Of a stretch of DNA of 64,000 bases, positions 24,521-35,701 are shown in pieces. The stretch spans positions 62,001-126,000 of the forward strand of contig MNCI01037842.1 in the NCBI GenBank assembly GCA_015680685.1, in the 5' to 3' direction. The notes below the pieces were generated by a model. The model was not told where the DNA came from. It did not search any database and was given only the letters and a program-made list of their open reading frames with translations. The translations under genes were made by a program, and so were the position numbers. Position 1 is the first letter of the stretch; each line of letters opens with the position of its first letter. The stretch is from Gnetum montanum. Lineage: Eukaryota; Streptophyta; Gnetopsida; Gnetales; Gnetaceae.

Positions 24521-26010
24521 CGTCAACACCCTAAATCAACCTAGCACAAACAATGCCTCCTATGTCATAAACTCCATTGGCATAAATAGTAAGCCTAAAC
24601 CTATGCACCAACCTTTTGTGATCCATGTGCCTCCCAACAAGGCAACAATCCCCTCCACCTCCACAAGCAAGGGACCTCCCATCGTCATCAAGGTGCCACC
24701 TAGAGCATCGATGACACCTTTCGTGGTCAAAGTACCACCACCTCACACATCTGCTAAGACGTTAAAATGGAAAGATTCAATGTAATCCCGATCACCAAAA
24801 ACACCCTTTGTGGTCAAAGTACCACCACAATCGTCCACTAAGAGGTTAAACTGGCATGATGCACCAACGACAATAGCAAAGAAACCTTTCGTTATCAAGG
24901 TGCCATAACAAGCTAGTCAAACAACAACGACTCCTTCCAAACTACCATTTGTCATAAAGGTGCCACCACACTGTGGCCCCTCACCTACCCAAAGCCTAAA
25001 CATAGGGAACACGGGTAAGCAAACCACATGGCAAAAGAAGAGGATGAATTAACAACGAAAAACAGCCATAGCCGAAGCAAAGGCCACACCTAGTACAAAG
25101 CAACCGAATGCTGGGGGCCCTACCCCTTATTCCAAACAAACTAGGCCCAAGCCCTTGACCCATACAGAGGCAACCAACACAACAGTAGACAACATGGACT
25201 TTGTAGCTACACTAGCTCAGGTGAAACAAATGCTCAAACAAAAGAACACAACCATGAGCTTGTACGACCTGGTTATGCAATCATCAGCCCATCGTGAAGC
25301 CTTAGCACAAACATTAGCATCCATTCCTGTTACAGAGGACATCCCTGCTAACATGGAATCCATTCGTACAATGATTTTATAACACACACCACAAGGATCG
25401 GGTTCAAACACCTTAGCTTTCTGTGACGATGCAGTTAAAGTTAACCTCGAACTAGGGGAGCTCACAATAGCTGCATTGTCGATTAGCATACGTGTTGGGC
25501 AATGTACCATTCGCAGAGTGCACATTGATGATGGTGCAGCAACAAACATAGTTCTATACTCAGTCATCGATAAACTAGGCATGGAAGATGAGATCATGCC
25601 AACAGAAACCACGTGTCTAAAATCCTTCAATGGATCACGTGTCATAGTCAAGGCCATGATTAACCTAGACTTTGTGGCAAGTGAACAATTCCCCACCAAT
25701 GTGGAGTTCACTGTCATAGAAGAGATGCCCAGTTTCAACATGATTCTTGGCAGACCTTGGCTAGCACAACAATGAGCTATTTCCTCATCGATACATCAAG
25801 AAATCCGCCTTCCATACGAAGGTGGACAAGTCATTATACATGGCAACAACACTCCCTTTCAAGCTGACCACAACATAGACATGTCACAGGTCTTGAAAGA
25901 GCAACCTCTTGATGCAACACACATGGCAAAAAATGCAACACCTAAAGCCAAAACGCCCGAACGAGTGGCAACTGACACAGTATTTAGAGCTAAAACGCCT
26001 GAATGAGAGG
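24521..26010 (+). pseudogene. Element C protease region with PFVxKVPP repeats
   Basis: After gag comes a basic, Pro-rich linker with about six copies of a PFVVKVPP-like word (24615-24990), then MSLYDLVMQSSAHREALA. The aspartic protease core is open at 25476-25775: VHIDDGAATNIVLYSVIDKL and MILGRPWLAQQ. The DDG loop and the ILGR flap-side motif are intact. Stops occur at 24783, 24906, 25050 and 25379. This is the best preserved enzyme part of the three related elements. Confidence 0.75.
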
Positions 26011-26194
26011 TGAAAACCATAAGCCTCCCAACAAAGCCTAAGCCTAAAATGCTACCAAAACCACATCTGGTTAGGAGACAACCACACGATCAAAATGCCC
26101 CTACGGCCAAAAACAAGCTGGATCTCTGCACACTCTTCACATTCTTTTGCAATGCATATGTCACGTTCGTTTATATAGTACTAGCTTACGCATT

Positions 26195-26262
26195 CTCTCA
26201 TGGCCTGAAAAGGCCTTAAAACTAAACTATGACCCAAAAAGGCCTTAAACTACCATCGTTTC
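26195..26262. repeat. AAGGCCTTAAAACT repeats after protease (element C)
   Basis: Two clear units are present, homologous to the array that C interrupted in B. A T-rich stretch ending TTTGTTTACAG at 26351 follows. It matches the acceptor-like site before the RT exon of A and B, but no RT follows. Confidence 0.65.
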
Positions 26263-26394
26263 ACATTATTTTTTATTTATTGGTGCATTTTAGTTCATGT
26301 ACTCTACAGTTACTATTTAACATTGTTTTCTCTAGTTACTTTTGTTTACAGGATTATATGGGCACACACCCGTGCATCCACACACAACTAATAC

Positions 26395-26790
26395 CACAGA
26401 TTCATCCTAGCATCATGACGGTAAACTGATACCACAGATTCGTCTTGACGTTATGATGATAAACTGGCACCACAAATAACACATCTAATCCATGGTCCTT
26501 GAATCATGACCTAAAACTAGTACCAACACTCATCCTGGCATTATGACGATAAACTAGAACCACAATTCATCCACAATGATAATAAACTAGCACTCATCCG
26601 GTACGACATTAAACTATCATAGTTTTGTTTGCCAGAGTCCGCTAAGACTATAAACTGGTTTGCCTCTCCACAGTACACCAAGACTATAAACTAGCAATAT
26701 ACCATCCGCCATGATGCTAAACTGGCAACGTCCAATGGGTTATGACATAAAACTAACCCACGACAGTCCGCTACGACTATAAACTAGCAG
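26395..26790. repeat. TTAAACTAG-type tandem array in the 3' region (element C)
   Basis: About ten units such as GACGATAAACTGGCACCACA and GACTATAAACTAGC occur at spacings of 25-45 bp. They correspond to the arrays that follow integrase in A and B. Their closeness to the protease shows that the whole pol segment is absent. Confidence 0.75.
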
Positions 26791-27288
26791 CTTCATCTCT
26801 AGCCTCCCGATCTGTAGCTACATTCAAACTTCATCAAAGCCGCTGCCTCACTCATCATCAGTTGATCCTAACAACATTTCTTCCATTCGTATTCAATGCC
26901 TAAAATCTCATCTGGTGCCTTTGTTTCATCAGTTGTTGTTCAAGTCTAAGCTTACTCACTCACTCATGGTTTTCTTATCTTCTTGGAGTTGTGTTTGCAG
27001 GATGAAACTCAGAGGTGTTCATACGAGAACGCACTTCGTCACAACAGCAAGGTACCACATTGTTCCTAACACACATAAAAAGGTTAATCAAGCCATTCAC
27101 TAGTACATTCCCATTTCCCGTTACATTTCCCATTTATTCCTCAACATACTCTACTCAGTTACACCCCTGACACACCCAGTGCACCCCAAAACATTGAGCA
27201 CATCGTTGCACACTACAATACTTTTAAGTAGTTGCAAAACGCAACATGGCACTTGAGCATGAGTACAAGATCAAAACAAAGCTCTTTA
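26791..27288. other. Element C 3' untranslated region
   Basis: No gene was seen. It keeps the acceptor-like GTGTTTGCAG (ending 27000) followed by GATGAAACTC, as in A and B. Confidence 0.45.
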
Positions 27289-27450
27289 CAAAAAATATAC
27301 ATAAAGAAACAAAAAGAAACAAAAAAATAAAAATAAAAACATAAAAAAATAATAAAAAGAAACGAATGAAAAAAATGAAAGAAAAAGAAAAATAAAAAGA
27401 AAAAAACAACAAAAGAGTAAAGAGAAAAAAAACCAAAAAGAAACACAAGG
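27289..27450. repeat. Purine-rich tract (element C)
   Basis: The plus strand is an A-dominated run with scattered G, about 160 bp. It is equivalent to the tracts in A and B. Minus-strand Phe-rich frames here are artefacts. Confidence 0.65.
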
Positions 27451-27950
27451 CCCTTGGCACTTCCCATACAAGCCCCAGGTGAGAAGGCAGTTGTCTTGGA
27501 AGCAAGTACTTATGTCTCAAACGCTTAAGTAACATTTCATTGTGTGGCTTTGGCTCTCTGCCAACAGGTTCCCTTTAACACTAAATAGAGGCCCTGTTCC
27601 TCCAAAGAATGCAACACATCATCACGTGGCTTTGGTTATGCCAACAAGTCCTCTTAAACACTAAACAAGAGTCTTGTTCTGCCAAAGGATGTGCAGCTCA
27701 TGTCTTGGTTCCAAGTCTGCTAGACAATGGCTATTGACAAGGATCAACATGACCCATATACACACACCAGAGCATCCCTTCAACATGTACAATCCCTTGA
27801 TTAGTTCCCAATCCCCACAATTTTCATTTCCCTATCCAGCTACAAACTTCATTTCCCCAATCCCATGTACTACTAAACACGGTGCGATGACATCTGGCCA
27901 TGTGACAAAGGAAAATATTTCTACCAAGTTGCTTGTGGTGTTTTGTACTT

Positions 27951-27995
27951 CTTTGTTGATGCTTCTCGGGTTGATTCCTCCAAGCATCAACAAAG
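27951..27995 (+). promoter_or_regulatory. Perfect 14-bp stem hairpin next to the polypurine tract (element C)
   Basis: CTTTGTTGATGCTT at 27951-27964 is the exact reverse complement of 27982-27995, with a 17-base loop. The right arm overlaps the start of the polypurine tract. A and B keep the right arm and part of the left arm. It could shape the RNA at the primer site or act in RNA 3' processing; both are inference. Confidence 0.7.
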
Positions 27996-28004
27996 AGGGG
28001 CCAA
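27992..28004 (+). promoter_or_regulatory. Polypurine tract (element C)
   Basis: AAAGAGGGGCCAA directly abuts the TG of the 3' LTR. It is the site where plus-strand synthesis would start. Confidence 0.75.
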
Positions 28005-30075
28005 TGAAACACCACAAAATTCTAAGCTTAGCACTTCTCCAAGAAGAATCAAGCTAAGTCATGATGCTCCCCAGCATGACTAAAGCTTGAGGACCTCACA
28101 GACAGCCTCAAAAAAAGTTGAACTAAGCAAGAAATGGTTACCTAGGACCCAAAGAAGACTACAATGACATCTGGCATCAAACTTAGTAAATTTAGAGCAC
28201 AAAATACTTGGTTTTCACTAAGTATGCATCCTGTACGCTGCCCTATACATGCCCAGCGTATGGCCCAGTGTGTAGCAAATTTTGAGCCTCAAAAACACAT
28301 CAAAATAGGCTAGAATTGAATTTATGGACTCCCCATGACCTTTCCTAAGGTCCTAGGAAGATCTCAGGCTCCTAACAATCAAATTTTTGGCACCAAACGG
28401 GTCATTTCCTGCCTACACGCTGGCTCACACGCCCAACATATGACTTCAAAGGTGACCCAAAACAAGCACTTCAGAGTAATATTTTCAAAAGGCATCGACT
28501 CTCAGAGATAGGGAAATTGTTAGGCATCATCATGGGCTTAAGAAAATCAAGTTGTGACCTTGAAATCATGCACTTTTAAGTTCACACGCTGAGCATGTAC
28601 ATCCTGCACACCCAGTGTCTACGCCCAGCGTGTGGCACCAAGGACAAGGTCAAACATGCACTTTCACGCAAGTTTTTGGAATGGGGTTGACCCTCAGAAA
28701 ATGGGCATCTATTCTAAATCATCACAAGCTTTGAAAACTTCCATTTTTGGCATCAAAAGTATCATTTTTGGCCTCACATGCTGGCCTATATGCCCAGCAT
28801 ATAGCCAACATGTATCTTAGAGATTAGCCCAAAACTCCATCGAAACGAAGTCAAACTCAACTCTTAGATGACCTAGAGGACCACCAAGACTCAAGGATTA
28901 GAGTACATACCCCAGAGTACTAGATATGATTCCTAAATTGCAGTTTTCATGCTCACACTCTGGCCTATACGCCCAGCGTATATGCCCAATGTGTGGCCAG
29001 CATGCTCAACTTCAAGCCTCCCAAAACCCTGTCAAATCGAGACCAAATGAGCCCAAATTCGACAAGAAGCATCCTCAGGATATCAAGAATCTAGATCCAT
29101 GGTCAAAACTAGATTTATAAATCAAAATATAGGTTAAAATATTTCCCTCTTGACCACCTACTATCTAGCGTATGCAGCGTATACGCCCAACGTATGAGGG
29201 TACAGAAACACGCCAAATACCCAAACTCACACGCTGGAAGCTCTATGGACATGCCAAGACACCTCAGAGCTTAGAATGACATGCTAAAGCCAAAAGAAGG
29301 ACACCAGATCTCAGATCTATAGGCTAGAACCATGAAATCTGTTGTATAACTATCATTCACTCATTTTTTGTGGGCATGAAAGTTCACACACTGAGGGTCT
29401 GCATGCCCAGCATGTGAACTAGATAGTGTTCACACTGTACACCTGTAAAATTTTTTGAACTAGATAGTGTTCACGCTATACACTTGTAAAAGTTTTCCTC
29501 CCATAGCCAATCATCCCACTCCAGATCTGAATTACACGCACTAAGATCATATAAAAACCCTAATTTTTGACTAAATCAGGGTTCGGTTAGGTTTGGGTGG
29601 GGTTCAAAAGGTTGTTCATTTTCACACATAGAGCACGGGAGCATAGATCTCACACGTTGAGCATATAGCATTCATGATGTGCCTGCAGAAATTCCCAATA
29701 GTTGTCATCACCCATCCTCATCAACTGGGGCTATACGTCCGCCTTGTGTAGATCCACAACTGCGTACAGACCGATGCTTTACATTTGGCCAACTTTCTTT
29801 ATAGTTTACATTGTTTTCTATGTTCATGCATGTTTATGTTTTTTGTACATTTCGTACTAGTTTACATTTAGTTGCAGTTTACGTATAACCCAACGTGTTG
29901 TAGTGGCAAATGTTGGGGAAGTCCTTGTTTGATCTACATGCGGACAATCCAAGGCACTCTGCCTTCATCCGTTTCCAGCTTGCCCTCAAGCGGAGGCAGG
30001 GTCTGCTATGCTTGTCTGTGAATCTTTTGGTGCCTGTAACGTTCTAGCCTAGCACCGATGATTTCAGATGGTACA
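28005..30075 (+). repeat. 3' LTR of element C
   Basis: It begins TGAAACACCACAAAATTCTA and ends GATGGTACA. Compared with the 5' LTR it has about 160 extra bp around 28801-28960, bounded by GGCCTATAYGCCCAGC copies. It also has a short duplication of GAACTAGATAGTGTTCAC at about 29415-29480. A TATA box lies at 29550-29557. Confidence 0.9.
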
Positions 30076-30081
30076 CTTCTC

Positions 30082-30168
30082 GTTAAGTAATGGCTCAAAA
30101 TGGCCTTAAACTAGTGATGGCTCTACCGCCATGGCCTTAAACTAGTATGGGGCCTACAAGGGGCCTAA
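30082..30168. repeat. GGCCTTAAACTAG repeats right of element C insertion
   Basis: Three units, continuing the array at 19370-19456 of element B across the inserted C. Confidence 0.75.
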
Positions 30169-30381
30169 TTACATCAATCAAATCATAAGTTAAAATTGTA
30201 ATAATATTGCATGAAAAATGACAAAATGAGAAGCAAATAACTATCATATTTTTCATTAAATCATCAATAAAATACATAGTTCAAGATTACATCCACAACA
30301 TGAAATTTCCAAGAAAGCACAAAATTTCCCAATAATAGGCCTACATTTAAGCATTTCATCTTGTAGTGTGTGATAGGGGGC

Positions 30382-33300
30382 TAGGGCTCTTCCCATTCCT
30401 CTTCACCCATTGCTCCACTAGGTCCCACACCCTCATTGGGAGCCTACATTAAATAAAAATAAAACAATAAATTAGTTAATAAATGAGGTGACATGAAAAA
30501 TTATGATAAATTGAACAATATTAAAGTAAGCTAAACTAATGTGGGAAGGGCCTCCATCCATGTCTAGGGGCATCGTGTTGAGGCCAGCCTCTAGGAGTCA
30601 GAGGATTTCATCCTTTGACATATGTATCTAGTCCTTCTCACCCAAGTCAACATTCATGAGGGTTTTCCTTTTTTCTATGGCCATCCATGTAGGCAACATT
30701 GGCAAACAAGTTGTAGTAGTCACCTCTCCAGAAGGTATAGTGATCTATCTCTCTAGTAACTTACTCACCACTACACTACTCACAAATAGTTTGTAAGCTT
30801 ATTTTGCACCAATTGCATCAAGGAATATCTCTTGGCATCATTTCTCCATAGACTTATCTCTATACTTCTTGCAGTAGGCTTCACACTCTAACTTGCAGTG
30901 ATGTTTGTGATTTTTTTGTATTTTTTCCCATTGATACATCTTGGCACTATAATCCTTCAAATCTTAATTTTTTCTCACCAAGAGATCCATTTACAACCAT
31001 TTTTCAATAACCTCACAAGTGATCTCATTTTTTCCCTGAACAACTAACTAATATCTAGCGTAATCAATTTCAGTTGTGTGCTAACTACCATCTAGCTTGT
31101 CATGTGCAACCAGAAAGTTGTAGCGCAATTGTAGGTCTTCTAGTTTGGCCTCCTAGTTTACATCCTTTTCTTAAAGCTCTTACACCCATTTTCATAGGTG
31201 GTCATTTACATGTCAACATTCTCACAATGCTCATGCATAGTACAATGCACACTTGCTTTCCTCATCGTAAACGCAACAAGGCACCTACTCCACTTTAGGG
31301 GGAAGTTAGGTACAATGTTAACTTAAACTACTCTATTTAGGTCCTATTTGAGTTGTGAGCCTATCATTCCATAATAGGTGGCAAAGTGTTAGTCATAAGA
31401 TAAATAAGAAAATCAACAAAAAAATGGAGAAATAGATAATAATAGTAAAATAAACATACCAATCTCAAGGTCTATTTTTTTGAGGTGGTCTATCATGTCA
31501 TCCACCATGCCTTGCATAAAGGTGAACTTATTTGGAGTTTTTGCCCATAGTTATGTGTAGAAGGTGAATGTTGATGCCAGACATTCAACAGAAGCACTGG
31601 CCATTGTAACACAAAGCACTCTATGATCATCAAACAAATAATAGCTAAAGAACTAGAGGAAAGAAGAAGAAGAAAACAATGAAGATGGCAGTGCAGAGCT
31701 CCTACCTAACAAGCCCTCAAGTGTGAGAGTGGGGGGATCACCCATCTGCATGCCATCAAAGAAATGCTCAAACTTACCATCTTCAAATTGCAACCCTTCT
31801 TCCTTAGGTTGCCTGAATACTTCAATGGCTTCTTGCTCATCTTCATCTACCATGTATCCCTCGGGTTAAGGGACATCATCCTCCATAGGATTCTCTACTG
31901 CTACAAGGGCCCTCTTACTTATGATACCACAAGTTTGATTTAGAATTTTCAATTATGAATATAAGATTATAATAATGAACACATTATAGTGACATTAAAT
32001 AATGCATATGTACTTGCTATTTTTGAATGCATGCCATTGAGATTGAATCAAAGCTTCTTGCTCCTCTCCTCCACTTCATGTACAAGCTCCTCCATAGGGT
32101 GAGGCTTCTTGATCTTCATTTTTGATGACCTCACTATCTCAATAATGAGTTGTGCTCCTCTCACCACATTCCCAATTCTAGTGAGTGGAGCCTCCCTAAT
32201 ACTATCATGTGTGCTATAGGATAGCCCCACATGGCCTTTAGTTATCATCAATAATGACTCACCAATCACCTCTGGAGGATCCTATGATTACGTGGTGTGG
32301 AGCAAGTGGGAGATCCACAACTTGGAAATCTAGGTGCAATCTTGCACTATCCATTTCCTATTCTCATAGACCACTAAGAGTTTTGCAAACCTTCAAGGCA
32401 TGCTATGAAGAATGTAAAATGCACATGCAATCATGTTTGTAGGTTGCTGCGGAACTTAACAATTTCAGCCCATAGGCCATTGACAAGGTAGTTTGCCCAA
32501 TTGTATCATGTCCCCTCCTCTATCACATCTCTCATGACCTAGGCTTGCTCAACCCCAAGGATTTTTTCTTGGTAAAGTAGCTTAGGTAATGCATGAGCTC
32601 AGAAAACTGGATAGAGGTGATGGACCATAGGTATATCCACCATATACATTAGTATACCTTTGCATTCCTTTTGAGTGCCCAACCATTCAACATCCCCTCT
32701 ATAGTATAGATCCTTATCAGTCTTTTTTGCTACTAGTAGACTTTCAAAGGGATTCCAAAGAGGTCCATAAAGAGTTCATCTATGATTTCAATGACCACTT
32801 GAAGATTACGGGCACATGTGTAGTAGCAATCCACACTCTTAGTAAAGGAATCAATTAGGGAAATCATCTCAACCACTGGGATGTTTGGGTTCATGGCCAA
32901 GAAGAGGTCCATGAGCCCAACCCATTGAAGATTTCTTGCTACCTCGACTAAGGCCTCATAGCACAACCAGCATTATGAGCTCTCAACCTCAATGTATTTT
33001 AAGAGGAGAGTGGTCTCAGTGCATCCTGAAGTAACCACTATGACCTCTCTTGACTTAGCTATAGTTGCAATAAGCAAAAGGAAAATCAACAACATGATGA
33101 AAAAGAAAATTAAAAGTGCATGAATGTAAGTGACACATGAATTACATGGCACAAATGATGTGCGGGATGGTGGTAGAGGAACTGAAACTTCCTTCATACT
33201 TGATACACAGATGGTTCACTTAACATCCAACCCATTGAGAGCCCGACACCTCTCATAAGATTTGGAATACCTATGAGGGTATTTTGCCAAATCTTCCCCA

Positions 33301-33700
33301 ATTTGCCCAATCATTCTAGCACAAATATTCTCAGTAGATGAAAATTCTTGTAGGGAAATTCTGGTCAAGTTTAGTGTCCCCTCTTCATCATAGAGGCCAT
33401 CTACATCAACGAAAAACCTGGTAATAGGAAAAAGTAGTTAGCATCCTAAGTTATGAAATAATAGGCAATACAAGAAATCATGGTAGGGCTCACCCTCTAG
33501 TGCAATAGACCATCCTAGGTGAGTTCTAAAAAATAGTGTGCACACGTTGGGCAAGGAACATGGTGTTATACTTGTTGTAGCATTGGAACTTAGGAATTCC
33601 CCAAATCCTAGACAAAAGTCTAAGGCCTTTCTAGCACTGGCCCATGCTCCCTACCCCTTCATCTTTAGTAGGCTTATCAAACATGAACCTTAGAATGCCT
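30382..33700 (-). pseudogene. Antisense, intron-containing gene relic carried in element B
   Basis: Minus-strand coding-like blocks run in order: LLSRIWGIPKFQCYNKYNT (about 33600); RFFVDVDGLYDEEGTLNLTR to ICARMIGQIGEDLAKYPHRY (33417-33230); MDLFLAMNPNIPVVEMISLI (32900); YMVDIPMVHHLYPVF and YQEKILGVEQA (32640-32560); KKPHPMEELVHEVEERSKKL (32100); MQGMVDDMIDHLKKIDLEIG (31510); YQWEKIQKNHKHHCKLECEA (30930); and a C-terminus GAMGEEEWEEP before TAG. Splice-like sites on that strand include a donor GTGAG at 33493, an acceptor TTTCCTATTACCAG ending 33418, an acceptor TTGCAACTATAG ending 33059 and a donor GTATGTTT near 31460. The NIPVVEM...IDELF...GIPLK pattern recalls plant mobile-domain or Athila ORF1-like proteins. 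No firm family was assigned, and stops are present. Confidence 0.55.
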
Positions 33701-34129
33701 CAATTCACCCTAGGAAATAATGTCTCTTTTATGATGCTTGTTGCTTCGATCGAAAACTATGACCACATTATCACACTGAAGTGGTAAAGTAAGAATTCTG
33801 GGAATTCTTACACACTCAACCTAAACCAAATCACCTGGTATCCCACATGTGTGTCTAGTACGGGCATGCTTGGTACAGAATTTCTCATACAACACAAAAT
33901 TTCCTCAATTCAACAATGATAAGGATAGGTTTTAGCAAGACCTAGCAATGCCACAATAGTAGTAAGAGGAAAATGTTAGCATTGGGAGAAATAAAAAAAA
34001 TGCATAAAAATAGCATTTAATATGATTATCCTTTTACTTGTCCCTATTGGAAAGGGCTATTAGCATCCCCATCTAATGTGCCTAATTCTCAATGGAGCAC
34101 ATCACTAACACTTACATTTTTCACAAGCA

Positions 34130-34400
34130 TTACAATTCTAAAAAAATACATAAAAAAATTCTAACTATTGGTTATGCTCCCCATAGAGTGTAACCTCCTT
34201 AACCCCAAAAGTTTTCTAAGTCTTAGTTAAGCTCCTCACAAAGTATAACAACTAAAATATTTTCTTATTTTTCTAACTATTGGATACACTCTACATAGAG
34301 CATAACAACTAGCCAAGATTTTTCTAAGTGTTGGTTGCACTCCCCATAGAGTGTAACAAAATCAAATTTTTTTCTAATTTTCCATTACGTCACATGTCAA
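34130..34400. repeat. Tandem TATGCTC/GAGCATA hairpin units (element B)
   Basis: Four units lie near 34163, 34221, 34275 and 34333, so the period is 54-58 bp. The first reads GGTTATGCTCCCCATAGAGTGTAACC. It is the counterpart of 730-1100 in A. Confidence 0.65.
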
Positions 34401-34559
34401 GTGTAGCACTGGGAAGCCAAAATTTTTCTAACTTTTTACCATGCTTCAAAGGACACCCTAGTATGATGGACATGACCCTCAGTCACCCTTCTTTGACAAT
34501 TATGCTCTGGCATTATCCTTGGGCCATCTTGGCGAAGTCCTATCTTGCACCATAGTGTA

Positions 34560-34830
34560 AGGTATTAAAAACCCCTATTCTAGCTACAACTTGGGATGCT
34601 CAAAGATCTTTTTCCATGTTGTGGTGCAAGACATAGAAAAATCCCTATTCCATGCTATGGCATGGGATTCTTAAAGAAAAACCTATTCCATGCTACGATG
34701 CATGATGCTAAAGATCCTTGCTTTGCATTGTGGTGTGAGATGCTTAGAAACCCTTATTCTGCACCATGGCATGGGATGTCCAAAAGCCCTTATCCCATGC
34801 CACAAAGTAGGATGCCAAAACCCTCAACCC
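34560..34830. repeat. Tandem repeats with GCATGGGAT core (element B)
   Basis: Five or six units of about 45 bp, such as CCATGCTATGGCATGGGAT, are separated by CTTAAAGA-like spacers. It is the counterpart of 1235-1395 in A, with unit number and sequence drifted. Open frames here come from the repeat. Confidence 0.6.
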
Positions 34831-35701
34831 AAATGTTTGAAGAAGGAAAAAATAAAGAAAATAGAAAGAAATGCATCGCATGAAATCCCTTCCCTAGCCA
34901 TGGCTCATGATAGTTGTGGTGGTCCCTATCCATGGTAGGCTACCCTCAAATCCCAAAAATCCTGAAATGCACAAAAAAGGAAAAAGAAAAGCACAAGGGT
35001 AAAGTGTAGCACCTTACCTTGCCAACAACATCTCTAGGCAGTCCTCAATTCATGCCCTAGGGAGGCACCTTAGGGTACACTCTCCTTCATCAATGTTGGT
35101 GAGGCAGTGGTGTTTGCATTCACTTCGATGCATCATGTTTGGTTGCTACACTCTAGCTTTTTCCTTGTCATGCTTTGGCTTCCATCTATCGTTACTATGC
35201 TCTACCTTGACCATGCTACACTCAAATGAATGTTGGCTCTAATGTGAAAATGACACGTTGACCATGGTAAAACCCTTATTTGTACCCTTTAATTTTAAAG
35301 GACATGTCACCCTCTTCGAACATTTTATGTCCCATGCGTAACGTAGGATGAGTGTAGTGGCTAGTGTTAGAAAAATTTTGCAACTTTTCCAACATTCCTA
35401 TGCTTAGAAAATTTTTTGCATTTTTTCTGATTACCCAATAAACATCTAGCTTAACCCCACATTTCAAACCTCTCAAGCCTTGTTTAAAACTATGTTTATC
35501 ACATAAACTATGGTCTGCTACAATCTTAAACTAGCAATTTGATGGCCAACTGAGGCCAAAAAAAAATCACTTTACATATTACACAGCTAGTTAAATTTTC
35601 ATGGCATTGTCTTCCTTACTTTATACATTTTCTTTATTAAGATAGATGCTGCTTGACATTTTTCTAGTTGTTTTGTAGGATCTCTTGAACAAGACTATAG
35701 A
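34831..35701. other. Non-coding stretch upstream of the RT exon in element B
   Basis: No gene was found. It aligns with 1396-2321 of A. It ends with TTCTAGTTGTTTTGTAG at 35678, a good acceptor-like site just before the RT frame. Confidence 0.45.

Larger units (their letters stand above)
19462..30075 (+). mobile_element. Element C: gag-protease-only LTR retrotransposon nested in B
   Basis: Flanks are CTTCC (19457-19461) and CTTCT (30076-30080), a target duplication with one transition. The LTRs run 19462-21409 and 28005-30075. The interior has a primer site, leader repeats, gag, protease, repeat arrays, a purine tract, a hairpin and a polypurine tract, but no RT, RNase H or integrase. It would need enzymes in trans. 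It is related to the A/B family by the LTR terminus, primer site, polypurine tract and gag-pro. Confidence 0.9.

Noticed and set aside
24531-25741. Long minus-strand open frames opposite element C gag-protease
   Set aside because: They are shadow frames of the protease coding strand, whose motifs are clear on the plus strand.
27213-27535. Minus-strand Phe-rich open frames resembling membrane proteins
   Set aside because: They are the complement of the A/G-only tract of element C. The same artefact occurs at 7070-7337 and 40492-40692.
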